A DNA stretch of 40,594 nucleotides from Planctomycetota bacterium (GTDB taxonomy: Bacteria > Planctomycetota > MHYJ01 > JACPRB01), in assembly GCA_016209705.1 (NCBI GenBank), contig JACQVR010000125.1, positions 1 to 40,594 of the forward strand, given 5' to 3'. Under the pieces are notes generated by a model. The model was given only the letters and a program-made list of their open reading frames with translations. It ran no database searches and was not told the DNA's origin. This document shows positions 1-7,823 of the stretch, piece after piece (the stretch's first letter is position 1; every line of letters begins with the position of its first letter). The position numbers and the translations under genes were made by a program.

Positions 1-130
1 CCCTTGGACCTCCTCATGCCCGCCTGGGTCCAGGTCCATCGCTAATCCGGAGGATGCTGTGCCCTTCGCGTATCGCCCAGGGCCGGCGGCGCGGCCCCCT
101 TAAATCTGAAGACGAATCAGTGAGTGCATC

Positions 131-742
131 GTGGTCGACGGGGGCGCGTGCGACGGCCTGGCGGATCGGGCGCGCCGCCGGGGAGCTCTTGTGCTTTCGG
201 CGTCCCAGGGTCGAGCTTCGCAAATGAACGCGGGCGCCCGGGCGGCGACCGGCGATATTCTTCTCTTCCTTCATGCAGACACGCGGCTGCCGCCCGAGGC
301 GGCGGAAAAGATTCGCCGAGCGGTTCGCCGGGGCGCGATCGGAGGGTGCTTCGAAACGGTCTTTGACAGCCGGCATCCGCTCCTTCGGCTCGGTGACCTG
401 TGGCGCAATCTGCGAGCGCGGTGGATGAGCAAGTTCTTTGGCGACCAGTCGATCTTCGTGCGGCGCGACGTCTTCGAACGGCTCGGCGGGTACCGGCTTC
501 TCGATCGGATGGAGGATTACGATCTGTGCCTGCGGATGCGGCGGGCCGGCCCGCTGGCGTTCATCCCGTCTCGAGCCATCACGTCGCCACGGAGATTCCA
601 GGACGATGGCGTCGTCCGTACGTGGGCGTTCAACCAGATGTGCAAAGTGCGGTTTTTCCTAAGGTCGCGTTCTTACCTGCGCCAAGACAACCACTTCGCG
701 AACAGCCACTTCACGAAGGGCGTCAGTCGTGTCCGGTTGTAA
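131..742 (+). pseudogene. 5'-truncated family 2 glycosyltransferase (rSAM/selenodomain-associated transferase 2 type)
   Basis: The reading frame opens at GTG within what would be the VVDGG strand of the GT-A fold. It continues through the QMNAGARAATGD and LLFLHADTRLP motifs, the acceptor-side GDQSIFVRRDVFE stretch and the MEDYDLCLRMRR helix, which match the TIGR04283-type family. The first 30-40 residues of the family, with the nucleotide-binding SVIIPxLNE strand, are missing. Upstream, this frame holds TAA and TGA stops, and neither other frame encodes the missing part, so the 5' end has been lost. The last 70 bp overlap the 3' end of the convergent oxidoreductase gene. Members are named for co-occurrence with radical SAM/selenodomain proteins, which is notable given the selenoprotein genes nearby. 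It is probably a remnant; use of a non-canonical start is less likely. Confidence 0.65.
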
Positions 743-2970
743 GCGTCGGCCACTTTTTTGATTCCCTCGGCCTGGGTCGGATAGGGGTGGATGGTCTTCG
801 CTATCGACTTGAGACCCACCCCGGCCGTCATGGCCAGCGTCAGCTCCGAGATAAGTTCCCCGGCATGGCGGGCCACGATCGTCGCGCCGAGGATCTGATC
901 CGTTCCCTCCCGCACATGCACCTTAACGAAGCCTTCAGTGTCTCCGTCCAGGACGGCCCGATCCACCTCGGACAGGTCCTGCACGAACGTCCGCACCCGC
1001 AGGCCACGTTCCTGGGCTTCTTTCTCGTAAAGACCCACGTGCGCGATCTCCGGATCGGTGTACGTGCACCACGGAATCGTGATGGTCGACGCTTTGGCCC
1101 GGCCGCTGAAGAGGGCGTTCTGAATGACGATGCGCGCCATGGCGTCGGCCACGTGCGTGAACTTATAGGGAAAACAGATGTCCCCGGCGGCGAAGACGCG
1201 CGGATTCGTCGTTCGGAGCGCATCGTCGACCTTGACCCCGTTCTTGTCATATTCGATTCCCGCGGCTTCGAGGTTGAGTCCCTCGACGTTGGGCGCGCGG
1301 CCGACGCCCGCCAGAATCGCGTCCACCGCGATCTCGCGGCGTTCTCCGCCGGTTTCGAGGATGAGCCTCTTCTCCCCGTCCCGCGCCTGCACTTCCTGGA
1401 CGCGACAGTTGACGATCAACTCGACGCCGTCCCGCAGCAGCGCATCCTGAACGATCCGAGCCGCATCCGGATCCTCGCGGCGGAGGACGTGCGAACCGGA
1501 CTGCAGCAGCCACACCTTGGCACCGAACCGCGCGAACGCCTGCGATAGCTCGCACCCGATCGGACCCGCGCCAACGACGGCGAGACGGCGTGGAAGCTCC
1601 GTCAGAGAGAAGACGGTTTCGTTCGTGAGATAATCGGCTTCATTCAGGCCCGGAATCGAGAGGCTCGCCGCTCGCGCCCCGGTGGCGATGACCGCCCGGC
1701 TGAACCGAAGCGTTTGGCCACCCACGTCGATGGCATCGGCGGCGGCGAAGCGCGCCGTTCCGAAGAAGACGTCTATCCCCAAACTTTGAAACCGGACGGC
1801 GGAATCATGGGGGCTGATCTCGGCCCTCAACCGCCGAATCCGATCCATGACGGCGGGAAACTCCACCCGCCATCCCGCAGGCACCCGCACGCCAAACTCC
1901 CCCGCTTCGCGGACAGCCGCCACGCTCCGGGCCACGCGAAGGAGCGCTTTCGAAGGAACACAGCCATAGTTGAGGCAGTCGCCGCCCATCAGATGCTTTT
2001 CGACGAGCGCCACTTTAGCTCCCAACCCGGCGGCCCCCGCCGCCGAGACAAGCCCGGCGGTTCCGGCGCCGATGACCACCAAGTTGTATCGGGACGACGG
2101 TTCTGGATTCTCCCAAGACGGGGGGTGAACGCGCGAGACCAAGGTGCGGTTGTACGGATCGTCCGGCAAGACTTGGACCGAGAGTGTCATCCCTTTCTCC
2201 TTTTCTTCAGCTTGGGCGTCTGTAGATTGAGGCGATTGGGCAGCGACCCTGCTCAACGCCTTTCGGGCGAGTCGGGTCACGAGCAGGGTAACGACTATGG
2301 TGGCCAGCAGTCCGACGACGAAGAGGATCTTCTGCGCTACCCCGCCTTCCATTTCTCCCGTCGCGATCTCGGTCACACTCTTTACGGCGGAACCCAGGTA
2401 GACGTACATCAGGGTTCCGGGAAACATCCCGATCAGCGAGCCGACCAGATAGTCTCGAAAACGCACCCGGGTGACCCCAAAGGCGTAATTGAGAAAGTTG
2501 AACGGAAATGCAGGCGACAGGCGGGTCAGGAGCACGATCTTGAATCCTTGGGCTCCAAGAGCTTCATCCAAGGCTTGAAATTTGGGATTGCCGGCGACGC
2601 GCGTTTCAATCCAGCCTCGCGCCAGCGTGCGCCCGAGCATGAACGCAATGCCGGCTCCGAGGTTGCTGGCAACGACGGCCGTGAGCGTCCCTGTCACGAG
2701 CCCGAAAGCGAATCCGGACCCGGCCGTCAGGATCGACCCCGGCACGAACAGAACCGTGCACAGGACGTACACGAGTCCCAGCACCGCCGGTCCCCAGAAG
2801 CCGACGTCCCGAACCCATTGCAAGAAAGACTGGAGAAAGTCTTTGACGGGAAACAGGAGCACGGCGGCCACGCTTCCCGCGATCAAGACAAGCAAACCGG
2901 CCAACCGAAGTCGGGACGCGCGACGGCGGCCTTTCGCTTCGGGCTCGATCTGTTGGACTGTATCCTGCAC
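673..2970 (-). CDS. TVP38/TMEM64 membrane domain fused to FAD-dependent pyridine nucleotide-disulfide oxidoreductase
   Basis: This 765-residue protein has two domains. Residues about 1-240 are a VTT/TVP38 (SNARE-associated, DedA-like) membrane domain with several hydrophobic helices and the motif LLTRLSPAFPFNFLNYAFG. Residues about 295-765 are a flavoprotein of the mercuric reductase/dihydrolipoamide dehydrogenase type, with the FAD motif VIGAGTAGL, the redox-active CLNYGC pair near residue 340, a second dinucleotide motif (VVGAGPIGCE), the AGD FAD motif and the C-terminal HPYPTQAEG dimer-interface histidine region. The terminal vicinal cysteines of true MerA are absent, so mercury reduction is not supported. 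The membrane domain suggests a reductase anchored at the inner membrane, working on a quinone or small thiol; the substrate is unknown. Start: GTG at 2970, divergent from the phosphorylase gene. The fusion is recurrent in bacteria and not an assembly artefact. Confidence 0.9.
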   Translation of the reverse strand: MQDTVQQIEPEAKGRRRASRLRLAGLLVLIAGSVAAVLLFPVKDFLQSFLQWVRDVGFWGPAVLGLVYVLCTVLFVPGSILTAGSGFAFGLVTGTLTAVVASNLGAGIAFMLGRTLARGWIETRVAGNPKFQALDEALGAQGFKIVLLTRLSPAFPFNFLNYAFGVTRVRFRDYLVGSLIGMFPGTLMYVYLGSAVKSVTEIATGEMEGGVAQKILFVVGLLATIVVTLLVTRLARKALSRVAAQSPQSTDAQAEEKEKGMTLSVQVLPDDPYNRTLVSRVHPPSWENPEPSSRYNLVVIGAGTAGLVSAAGAAGLGAKVALVEKHLMGGDCLNYGCVPSKALLRVARSVAAVREAGEFGVRVPAGWRVEFPAVMDRIRRLRAEISPHDSAVRFQSLGIDVFFGTARFAAADAIDVGGQTLRFSRAVIATGARAASLSIPGLNEADYLTNETVFSLTELPRRLAVVGAGPIGCELSQAFARFGAKVWLLQSGSHVLRREDPDAARIVQDALLRDGVELIVNCRVQEVQARDGEKRLILETGGERREIAVDAILAGVGRAPNVEGLNLEAAGIEYDKNGVKVDDALRTTNPRVFAAGDICFPYKFTHVADAMARIVIQNALFSGRAKASTITIPWCTYTDPEIAHVGLYEKEAQERGLRVRTFVQDLSEVDRAVLDGDTEGFVKVHVREGTDQILGATIVARHAGELISELTLAMTAGVGLKSIAKTIHPYPTQAEGIKKVADAYNRTRLTPFVKWLFAKWLSWRR

Positions 2971-3000
2971 CTACGAGATGAACAGACGGCGGGCCCGTTC

Positions 3001-3025
3001 CATTCCCGAGCTGCTCCCGGGAATG
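3001..3025. promoter_or_regulatory. inverted repeat in a divergent intergenic region
   Basis: CATTCCCG and CGGGAATG form a perfect 8-bp inverted repeat around a 9-nt spacer, between the divergent oxidoreductase and phosphorylase genes. The position suits an operator or an mRNA leader hairpin. No clear -35/-10 pair was found beside it. Confidence 0.35.
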
Positions 3026-3091
3026 ACGCACCTTAGGCCGCTGTTATAGGATTCAACCCCTGCGAACGCGTTCAGCCTGGATGAGCACGAC

Positions 3092-3916
3092 ATGGAACTG
3101 AGACGCAAGATCGAAGACGCCGTAGCGATGGTACGACAGAAGAGTCCGATGACTCCGGAAGTCGGGATCGTTCTGGGCACCGGGCTCTCCGAGCTGTCGG
3201 CCGCCGTGGTGCGCGAAACCAGTCTACCCTATGAAGCCATTCCACACTTCGCGCGCGCGACCGGACTTGAGCATCGCAGCGAAATGGTCTTCGGGCGGTT
3301 GGACGGAAAGCCCGTGGTCGTGCTTGAAGGGCGCTTCCATGCCTACGAGGGCTACACTCCGGAGCAGATTACGTTCCCCATTCGAGTCCTCCGTGCCTTG
3401 GGAGTCCGAGCGGTGGTGCTCTCGAACATTTGCGGCGCCATGAATTCCCGATATCAGCGCGGTGACCTGGTGCTGATCGACGATCACATCAATCTCATGG
3501 GATTCAATCCCCTCGTCGGGCCGAACGACGATGCCCTGGGACCCCGCTTTCCCGACATGGCTCGTCCCTATGATCCGGAATTACTGGAGGCGGCGGATGC
3601 GGTGGCGAAGGGCATGGCCCTTCGGGCGCATCACGCCATCTATGCAGCCGTCCCGGGTCCCAGCCTGGAAACGCGGGCGGAGTATCGCTTCCTGCGGACG
3701 ATCGGCGCGGACGTGGTCGGTATGTCCACCGTGCCCGAGGTCATCGTGGCGGTCCATTCCGGGCTTCGCGTCCTGGGCGCCGGCATCGTGACGGATTTGT
3801 GCGATCCGGATGCGCTTCTGCCGGTGAACGTCCCCGAGATCATCGCCACGGCTCGAGCGGCGGAGCCGAAGTTGACCAAGCTTGTCCGCGAGACCTTGAA
3901 GCGCGCGCGGATTTGA
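3092..3916 (+). CDS. purine nucleoside phosphorylase, family 2 (trimeric type)
   Basis: This 274-residue cytoplasmic enzyme would cleave purine nucleosides with phosphate to base plus ribose 1-phosphate (purine salvage). The family motifs appear in order: the phosphate-binding GTGLSEL (29-35), GRFHAYEGY (80-88), SNICGAMN (111-118, usually NAAGGxN), DHINLMGFNPL (131-141), ETRAEY (193-198) and GMSTVPE (210-216). Length is normal. The base-recognition strand reads VTDLCD (233-238), with Asp where 6-oxopurine enzymes normally have Asn. Methylthioadenosine phosphorylases have Asp there, so an altered base preference (adenosine or MTA type) is possible. Start ATG 3092 follows a weak GGATGAG. It stands alone, divergent from the oxidoreductase and convergent with the AhpD-like gene. 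Confidence 0.9.
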   Translation: MELRRKIEDAVAMVRQKSPMTPEVGIVLGTGLSELSAAVVRETSLPYEAIPHFARATGLEHRSEMVFGRLDGKPVVVLEGRFHAYEGYTPEQITFPIRVLRALGVRAVVLSNICGAMNSRYQRGDLVLIDDHINLMGFNPLVGPNDDALGPRFPDMARPYDPELLEAADAVAKGMALRAHHAIYAAVPGPSLETRAEYRFLRTIGADVVGMSTVPEVIVAVHSGLRVLGAGIVTDLCDPDALLPVNVPEIIATARAAEPKLTKLVRETLKRARI

Positions 3917-3929
3917 CGGGATGATGCCT

Positions 3930-4424
3930 TCAGGGTTGGATCCGTCCTTTCCAATATCCTTCCAATTCAACGCCCAGCCCCTGCGCGATCCGGTTCACGA
4001 AGGAGAAGTAAGCCGTGATGAGCGCCACTTCTAGAATCTGCCTGTCGCTCAAGCCCGCGGATCTGAGGTTCTCAATGTCCCGCGGTTCCATGGCGGCGGG
4101 AGAGCGCGTTAGTTTCGAAGCGTACGCGCGTATGGCCACGTCCTGGACCGTCTCCGGAGTCCCGCCGGCTTTTTGGAGCGCCGCTCCATGGTGCTGGATT
4201 CAGTAATGGCAATGGTTCAGTTCCGAGACCGTTACCGCAATCATCTCCCGTTGTGCGCGGGACAACTCGAAGGAGCCGAACATGAGCGTCCGATAGAGGT
4301 CCATATGCGCTTTCATGGCCTCCGGCGCGCCGCCGTGAACCTGAACGATATGGTCGATGCCGTACGCGCGGCGATAGGCGTCAAAGATGGAATCCCCGGC
4401 ATCCGGCTGCGCGATCCAGGCCAT
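3930..4424 (-). CDS. AhpD-like peroxidase-related selenoprotein (CxxU)
   Basis: This gene encodes a carboxymuconolactone decarboxylase/AhpD-fold protein of 164 residues when the in-frame TGA at 4200-4202 is read as selenocysteine 75. The active-site helix then reads S67-E-L-N-H-C72-H-Y-U75-I-Q-H-H79, matching the family pattern SxxNxCxYCxxxH with Sec at the second (resolving) Cys. Both halves are clearly family: an N-terminal helical region before the TGA, and SKLTRSP...LSDRQILEVALITAYFSFVNRIA after it. Start ATG 4424 is preceded by GGAGGAG. Members act as alkylhydroperoxide-type disulfide reductases or peroxidase partners, normally in the cytoplasm, and no signal peptide is seen. It is the last gene of the minus-strand redox cluster. 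A nonsense mutation is the alternative, but the exact Cys position and the hairpin downstream argue against it. Confidence 0.85.
4175..4187 (-). promoter_or_regulatory. candidate bacterial SECIS hairpin of the AhpD-like gene
   Basis: Counting from the base after the UGA, positions 13-25 fold as GGAGC-GGC-GCUCC, a perfect 5-bp stem whose loop begins with G at +18. This fits the bacterial SECIS rule of a loop G about 16-37 nt past the UGA. The hairpin lies within the coding region. Confidence 0.6.
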
Positions 4425-4565
4425 GTCTGCTCCTCCGATGTGTCTTCGTGGCGAGTGCGTCCGTCTCAAGAATCGTCCGGCTTCTTCATCGTTGAATGAT
4501 GACTCACGTCATCGCCATCTCATTCCTGAGCGCAAAACAGCAGCTTCGGCCTCTCTAAAGATGAG

Positions 4566-5474
4566 CTACTCGGACTCGTATTCGGCGCCGCCGGGATAGA
4601 ATGCGCGCCAACGCTCGATCAGCCACGGCGTCGCGGGAAGAGGACGAAGGCGCTCGTCCTCCATAGCGCCCTGAAGCAGGTCCCATGCCTTTCCCGTTTC
4701 ATCCTCGAACGTTCCATTGCTCCACCGGAACTTGCGATCGCCGCACTCGAAAGCGCGGGCCGTCATCGTGTCCGCATCGATGGCGACGACGATTTTCTTG
4801 CCCTCAAAGTCATCGTGAATGACTTTCCTTTTGTGGAGAAGCGAGTACGGATAGAGCTTTGTCTCTCGTCCCTGGCCGACGGACAGACCATAGCGGTCCG
4901 GATTCCTTCCTAAGTTGAAGGCGCCCATCATGCCTCGCGCGCGACGTCCCGTGAGTACGAGAGTCTCGGGGTGCTTCGTTCGCCACGCCTTCCACGTGGT
5001 GATGAAGCTGGGAATGAACTCGAGCTGCTTTCCTTTGAGGGGGCCCTTTACGGCTTCGCCGAGCGTGTGGATCCAGAGCGACTTGGTTTCCTTGTCGTAC
5101 ATGACGAAGGAGTTCTTGTAGAGTATGCCCTCGTGTCCGAAAGTGAGGGTGCGCCCGTCGAGGCGCCGGCTATACACGATAGCCGTTTGACACAGCGGTC
5201 ACCAGGAGACGGCAATAGGTTCCCGTCCGCAGTTGTCGTTGGCCAGTTCGTGAGACCCCATGACGGCGATAGGGTAGGCTTTGGCCTCGGTGCCGACCAT
5301 GACGCCGATGACGACGTCGGAATCGCGCACGTCGCTCGCCTCCGCCGCCGGCACCAGCTTCGGGTCATGGAGGACAGGAAACGCATCGCGCGGCACGGCC
5401 CGGTGGGCGTGCTTTTCATAGTCAGCCTCTAGATCCTGAGCCAAGAGACCCATGAGCAAGATGAGCATCTTCAT
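4566..5474 (-). CDS. DUF3179 family selenoprotein (UxxC), secreted
   Basis: This DUF3179 protein has 302 residues when the in-frame TGA at 5199-5201 is read as Sec92. The family signature PIAVxYCPLCxxAxVFxR appears here as PIAVSW-U-PLCQTAIVYSRR, so Sec replaces the first Cys of a CPLC pair. Before the TGA lie a short signal peptide (MKMLILLMGLLAQD) and the conserved region with VVIGVMVGTEAKAYPI and HELAND. After it come DGRTLTFGHEGILYKNSFVMYD, the LPxTPWL-type ending and other family motifs. Start ATG 5474 (or GTG 5477) follows AGGAGA. DUF3179 has no established biochemical role; the UxxC pair suggests an extracytoplasmic thiol-redox function. It sits between the beta-propeller and AhpD-like genes. 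Ordinary gene finders would report two hypothetical fragments. Confidence 0.9.
5167..5185 (-). promoter_or_regulatory. candidate bacterial SECIS hairpin of the DUF3179 gene
   Basis: Positions 14-32 after the UGA form CGGCUAU-CGUGU-AUAGCCG, a perfect 7-bp stem with a five-base loop containing GU, G at +22. This is one of the two cleanest SECIS-like structures in the window and has the same loop type as the zinc-ribbon gene hairpin. Confidence 0.8.
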
Positions 5475-5528
5475 CACGTACGTTTCTCCTGAAGACCGCC
5501 CAGAATATTCCGTAAGCGACCGGGTGCG

Positions 5529-6938
5529 TCAGTTTTCCGCGATGCAGTATAGATTTCGCTCCCCGCGCAGGAAGAGATCTTGGCCCACCATGGCGGGCGA
5601 AGCGTTGAAGACGTCGTCGAGCCGGTTGGCGGCCAACACCTCGATGGCCGTGCCGTGTTTGATCACCAGCGTGACGCCGTCGCGAGCCGTGATATAAACC
5701 CGCCCGGCGGCGCCGACGGGTGACGCGTACACGTCGCGGATGCCCGGGAGCCGAACCGGCCCATACTCCGCTTGGCCGGTCTTGGCGTTCAAACACGACA
5801 AGATCCCCTGGTAGTGCTTGAAGAAATACAGTTTCCCATCGTAGAGCAGCGGAGACGGCACGTACGGCGTATGGCGATCGAGGGACCAGGCTACATGGTC
5901 GGTTCCTGTAATGTCGCCCTTCGCTCCCTCCAGGCGTATGGCCAGCATGGCCCGCTTTTCGTAGCTGCTGCCCGCAAGCACCAATCCATCGGCTGAAACC
6001 GGCGAGGCCACGACGTTGTGCGAGAGCCCGCCGCATTCCCAAAGAACCTCTCCGGTGCCCAGATCGTAACCTCGAACCCGCCGGGTGGCGCTGACGATGA
6101 CTTGCGGCCTGCCATTGTGCTTCACCACCAGGGGTGTCGACCACGACGAAACTTCATCGCGATCCACTTTCCAGCGTTGCGTCCCCGTTCGTTTATCCAG
6201 AGCGACCACGAATGACGGGCCTTCATGATCCCAGTTGACGATGAGCGTGTCACCGTAAAGCGCAGGCGAGCTTCCCTCGCCATGGCCGTGCTTTGTGTGC
6301 ATATCGCCGAGGTCTTTCTCCCACACGAGGTCGCCGCTCCAATCGAGACAGTAAAGACCCTGAGATCCAAAAAAGGCATACACGCGCTCTCCATCCGTTA
6401 CCGGAGACGGGGACGCGTAGCTCCCGGTTTCATGCCCTCCCTCGTGCGGCGTATTTTCTCGCACGGCCTTTTCCCAGATGACGCGTCCGTTCCGACGGTG
6501 GACGGCCAGAACCACGAATTTCTGGCGGCGCACCGCCGTCTCGTTATCGTGATCGCCGGGACGGGAGCCGGCGGGAGGCGGAACGGCCTCTCCGATCGGG
6601 ACGGCGGCCGTGATGAACACGCGATCACCCCAGACCACCGGCGTTGAATGTCCCTTGCCAGGCAGCGGGATTTTCCATCGGATGTTCTCGCGCTCGCTCC
6701 ATTCCAGCGGCGGGTCGGCGTGAGGCGCGACGCCGATCCCAAGCGGACCGCGCCATTGCGGCCAGTAGAGTTCGGCGCTTTCCTGGAAGGGCGGCGCGGC
6801 GGATTCGTGGGGAACTTTCTGATGCGGGCTTTCTCCCAACCCGGTATTGCCGTGTTGGGCCTCTGGTGTTTGTCCGCATCGCGCCCCGATTCCCCACAAG
6901 AGCATGGTCGGGAGAAGCCACCACGACTTTGGCTTCAT
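5529..6938 (-). CDS. PQQ-binding-like beta-propeller repeat protein, secreted
   Basis: This 469-residue protein has an N-terminal signal sequence ([19 protein letters not shown]) and then a beta-propeller built of PQQ/BamB-type blades. Repeats of the form [62 protein letters not shown] and [13 protein letters not shown] recur about every 40-50 residues, with the tryptophan docking pattern WRGPLGIG near the start. The family is non-enzymatic or uses PQQ; no quinoprotein catalytic residues could be assigned. Its ATG overlaps the stop of the TlpA-like gene (ATGA), so the two are translationally coupled, which places it in the envelope redox cluster. A scaffold or extracytoplasmic sensor role is inference. 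Confidence 0.9.
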   Translation of the reverse strand: MKPKSWWLLPTMLLWGIGARCGQTPEAQHGNTGLGESPHQKVPHESAAPPFQESAELYWPQWRGPLGIGVAPHADPPLEWSERENIRWKIPLPGKGHSTPVVWGDRVFITAAVPIGEAVPPPAGSRPGDHDNETAVRRQKFVVLAVHRRNGRVIWEKAVRENTPHEGGHETGSYASPSPVTDGERVYAFFGSQGLYCLDWSGDLVWEKDLGDMHTKHGHGEGSSPALYGDTLIVNWDHEGPSFVVALDKRTGTQRWKVDRDEVSSWSTPLVVKHNGRPQVIVSATRRVRGYDLGTGEVLWECGGLSHNVVASPVSADGLVLAGSSYEKRAMLAIRLEGAKGDITGTDHVAWSLDRHTPYVPSPLLYDGKLYFFKHYQGILSCLNAKTGQAEYGPVRLPGIRDVYASPVGAAGRVYITARDGVTLVIKHGTAIEVLAANRLDDVFNASPAMVGQDLFLRGERNLYCIAEN

Positions 6939-7498
6939 GGGATTGTTTCCTTCGAACTCTTTTCTTCCGCCAGAAGGGCTACGACGAGCGCCTCAAGATC
7001 CTCCCGCGAATGGACGCCGATCAGCCGCTGGCGGATCCGACCGTTCCGGTCGAGCACAACCAGGACGGGGATCGCGTGGATCGGACCGAAAGCCTCCAGG
7101 AGGCTCGGGTTCGGCATCGCGATTTGGTACTGGACGCCGAACTTCCGGACGAATGGCCTGACGACAGCAGGTCCTTCTTGGTCCAGAGCCACGCCGACCA
7201 CAGCCAATCCCCGGCTTTGGTATTCGTAATGCAACGTTTGTAGGATCGGGATCATCTCCCGGCAAGGGGGGCACCAGGTCGCCCAGAAGTCGAGCAAGAC
7301 CACGTTGTCTCGAAGGTCGGCGAGCGAGATCTCTCCTCCATCAAGCGTGGCGAGCCGAACGTCGGGCGCCGGCTGGGCTTCCAGCGGATCCAGGGCCTGA
7401 GAGGGGGGAGGGCCAGCGGTGCGCGGACCGATGAAGATCCAGGCCACAATCCCAATCAGCAAGGTGAGCAACGCTCCCTTCAGGATCCAATGGCGCAC
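6935..7498 (-). CDS. TlpA/ResA-like membrane-anchored thioredoxin
   Basis: This 187-residue protein has an uncleaved N-terminal anchor (ILKGALLTLLIGIVAWIFI) and then a periplasmic thioredoxin fold with LLDFWATWCPPCREM (Cys76 and Cys79), the peroxiredoxin-like VVGVALDQEG strand and the cis-proline region AIPVLVVLDRNG. The start is taken as GTG 7498, with AGGAG 9 nt upstream; an open frame extends further upstream but would prepend an implausible basic segment. Unlike its neighbours it keeps both cysteines, so it may exchange electrons with the selenoproteins. It probably reduces cytochrome c apoproteins or periplasmic disulfides. It is coupled to the beta-propeller gene downstream. Confidence 0.9.
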   Translation of the reverse strand: MRHWILKGALLTLLIGIVAWIFIGPRTAGPPPSQALDPLEAQPAPDVRLATLDGGEISLADLRDNVVLLDFWATWCPPCREMIPILQTLHYEYQSRGLAVVGVALDQEGPAVVRPFVRKFGVQYQIAMPNPSLLEAFGPIHAIPVLVVLDRNGRIRQRLIGVHSREDLEALVVALLAEEKSSKETIP

Positions 7499-7572
7499 GA
7501 CGTCACGCTCCTCGACTGATAAACCCCTTGAGGTTCGGGCCCCGGCGAAGCACACGCCTCGCCGAGGCCCGG

Positions 7573-7589
7573 CAGTAGGCACGCTACTG
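7573..7589 (-). promoter_or_regulatory. candidate SECIS hairpin overlapping the stop codon of the zinc-ribbon gene
   Basis: Positions 19-35 after the UGA form CAGUAG-CGUGC-CUACUG, a perfect 6-bp stem with loop CGUGC, G at +26. The UAG stop codon of the gene is part of the 5' strand of the stem, so most of the hairpin lies in the 3' untranslated region. Confidence 0.7.
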
Positions 7590-7799
7590 CTTGACCATCG
7601 GGGCCCCTCAGCAGCTTGGGGCCGTCGCCGAGGAAGCGACGTTCTCCGTCTTGGCGCACCCGGTGCACTTGTACGTCACCTCTCCGGATGCCGGCGCGGA
7701 CGGCGCCGACGTAGGCCGGCCGTTTTCGCAGCCGACCACCCATCCGACCGCGAAAGCGACCACGAGCACCAGCGCCGCGCGCTTCAGCAGAGTCCGCAT
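7584..7799 (-). CDS. small zinc-ribbon-like lipoprotein, candidate selenoprotein (C-U)
   Basis: A 71-residue product results when the TGA at 7608-7610 is read as Sec64. Start ATG 7799 follows AAAGGAGGG. A lipoprotein signal ends in the lipobox WVVGC (Cys about 24). The mature part contains YKCTGCAKTE, then APSC-U-GAPMVKQ and a TAG stop. The frame resembles small zinc-ribbon proteins of the type CxxC...CCGxPM, so Sec would replace the second Cys of the C-terminal pair. Only seven codons follow the TGA, and the hairpin that would direct Sec insertion spans the TAG stop. Termination at the TGA would leave a protein with a single C-terminal Cys. Function is unknown; a metal-binding or redox lipoprotein in the periplasm fits. 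It lies between the thioredoxin reductase-like and TlpA-like genes. Confidence 0.7.
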
Positions 7800-7823
7800 G
7801 TTCCCTCCTTTGGGTTAAGCTTC

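Noticed and set aside
101..131. Sec codon explaining the short 5' end of the glycosyltransferase
   Set aside because: The upstream frame contains a TAA as well as a TGA, and no family sequence precedes them in any frame.
4498..4513. GATGAC/GTCATC hairpin between the DUF3179 and AhpD-like genes
   Set aside because: Six bp with a 4-nt loop and no T-run; too weak to call a terminator or operator.
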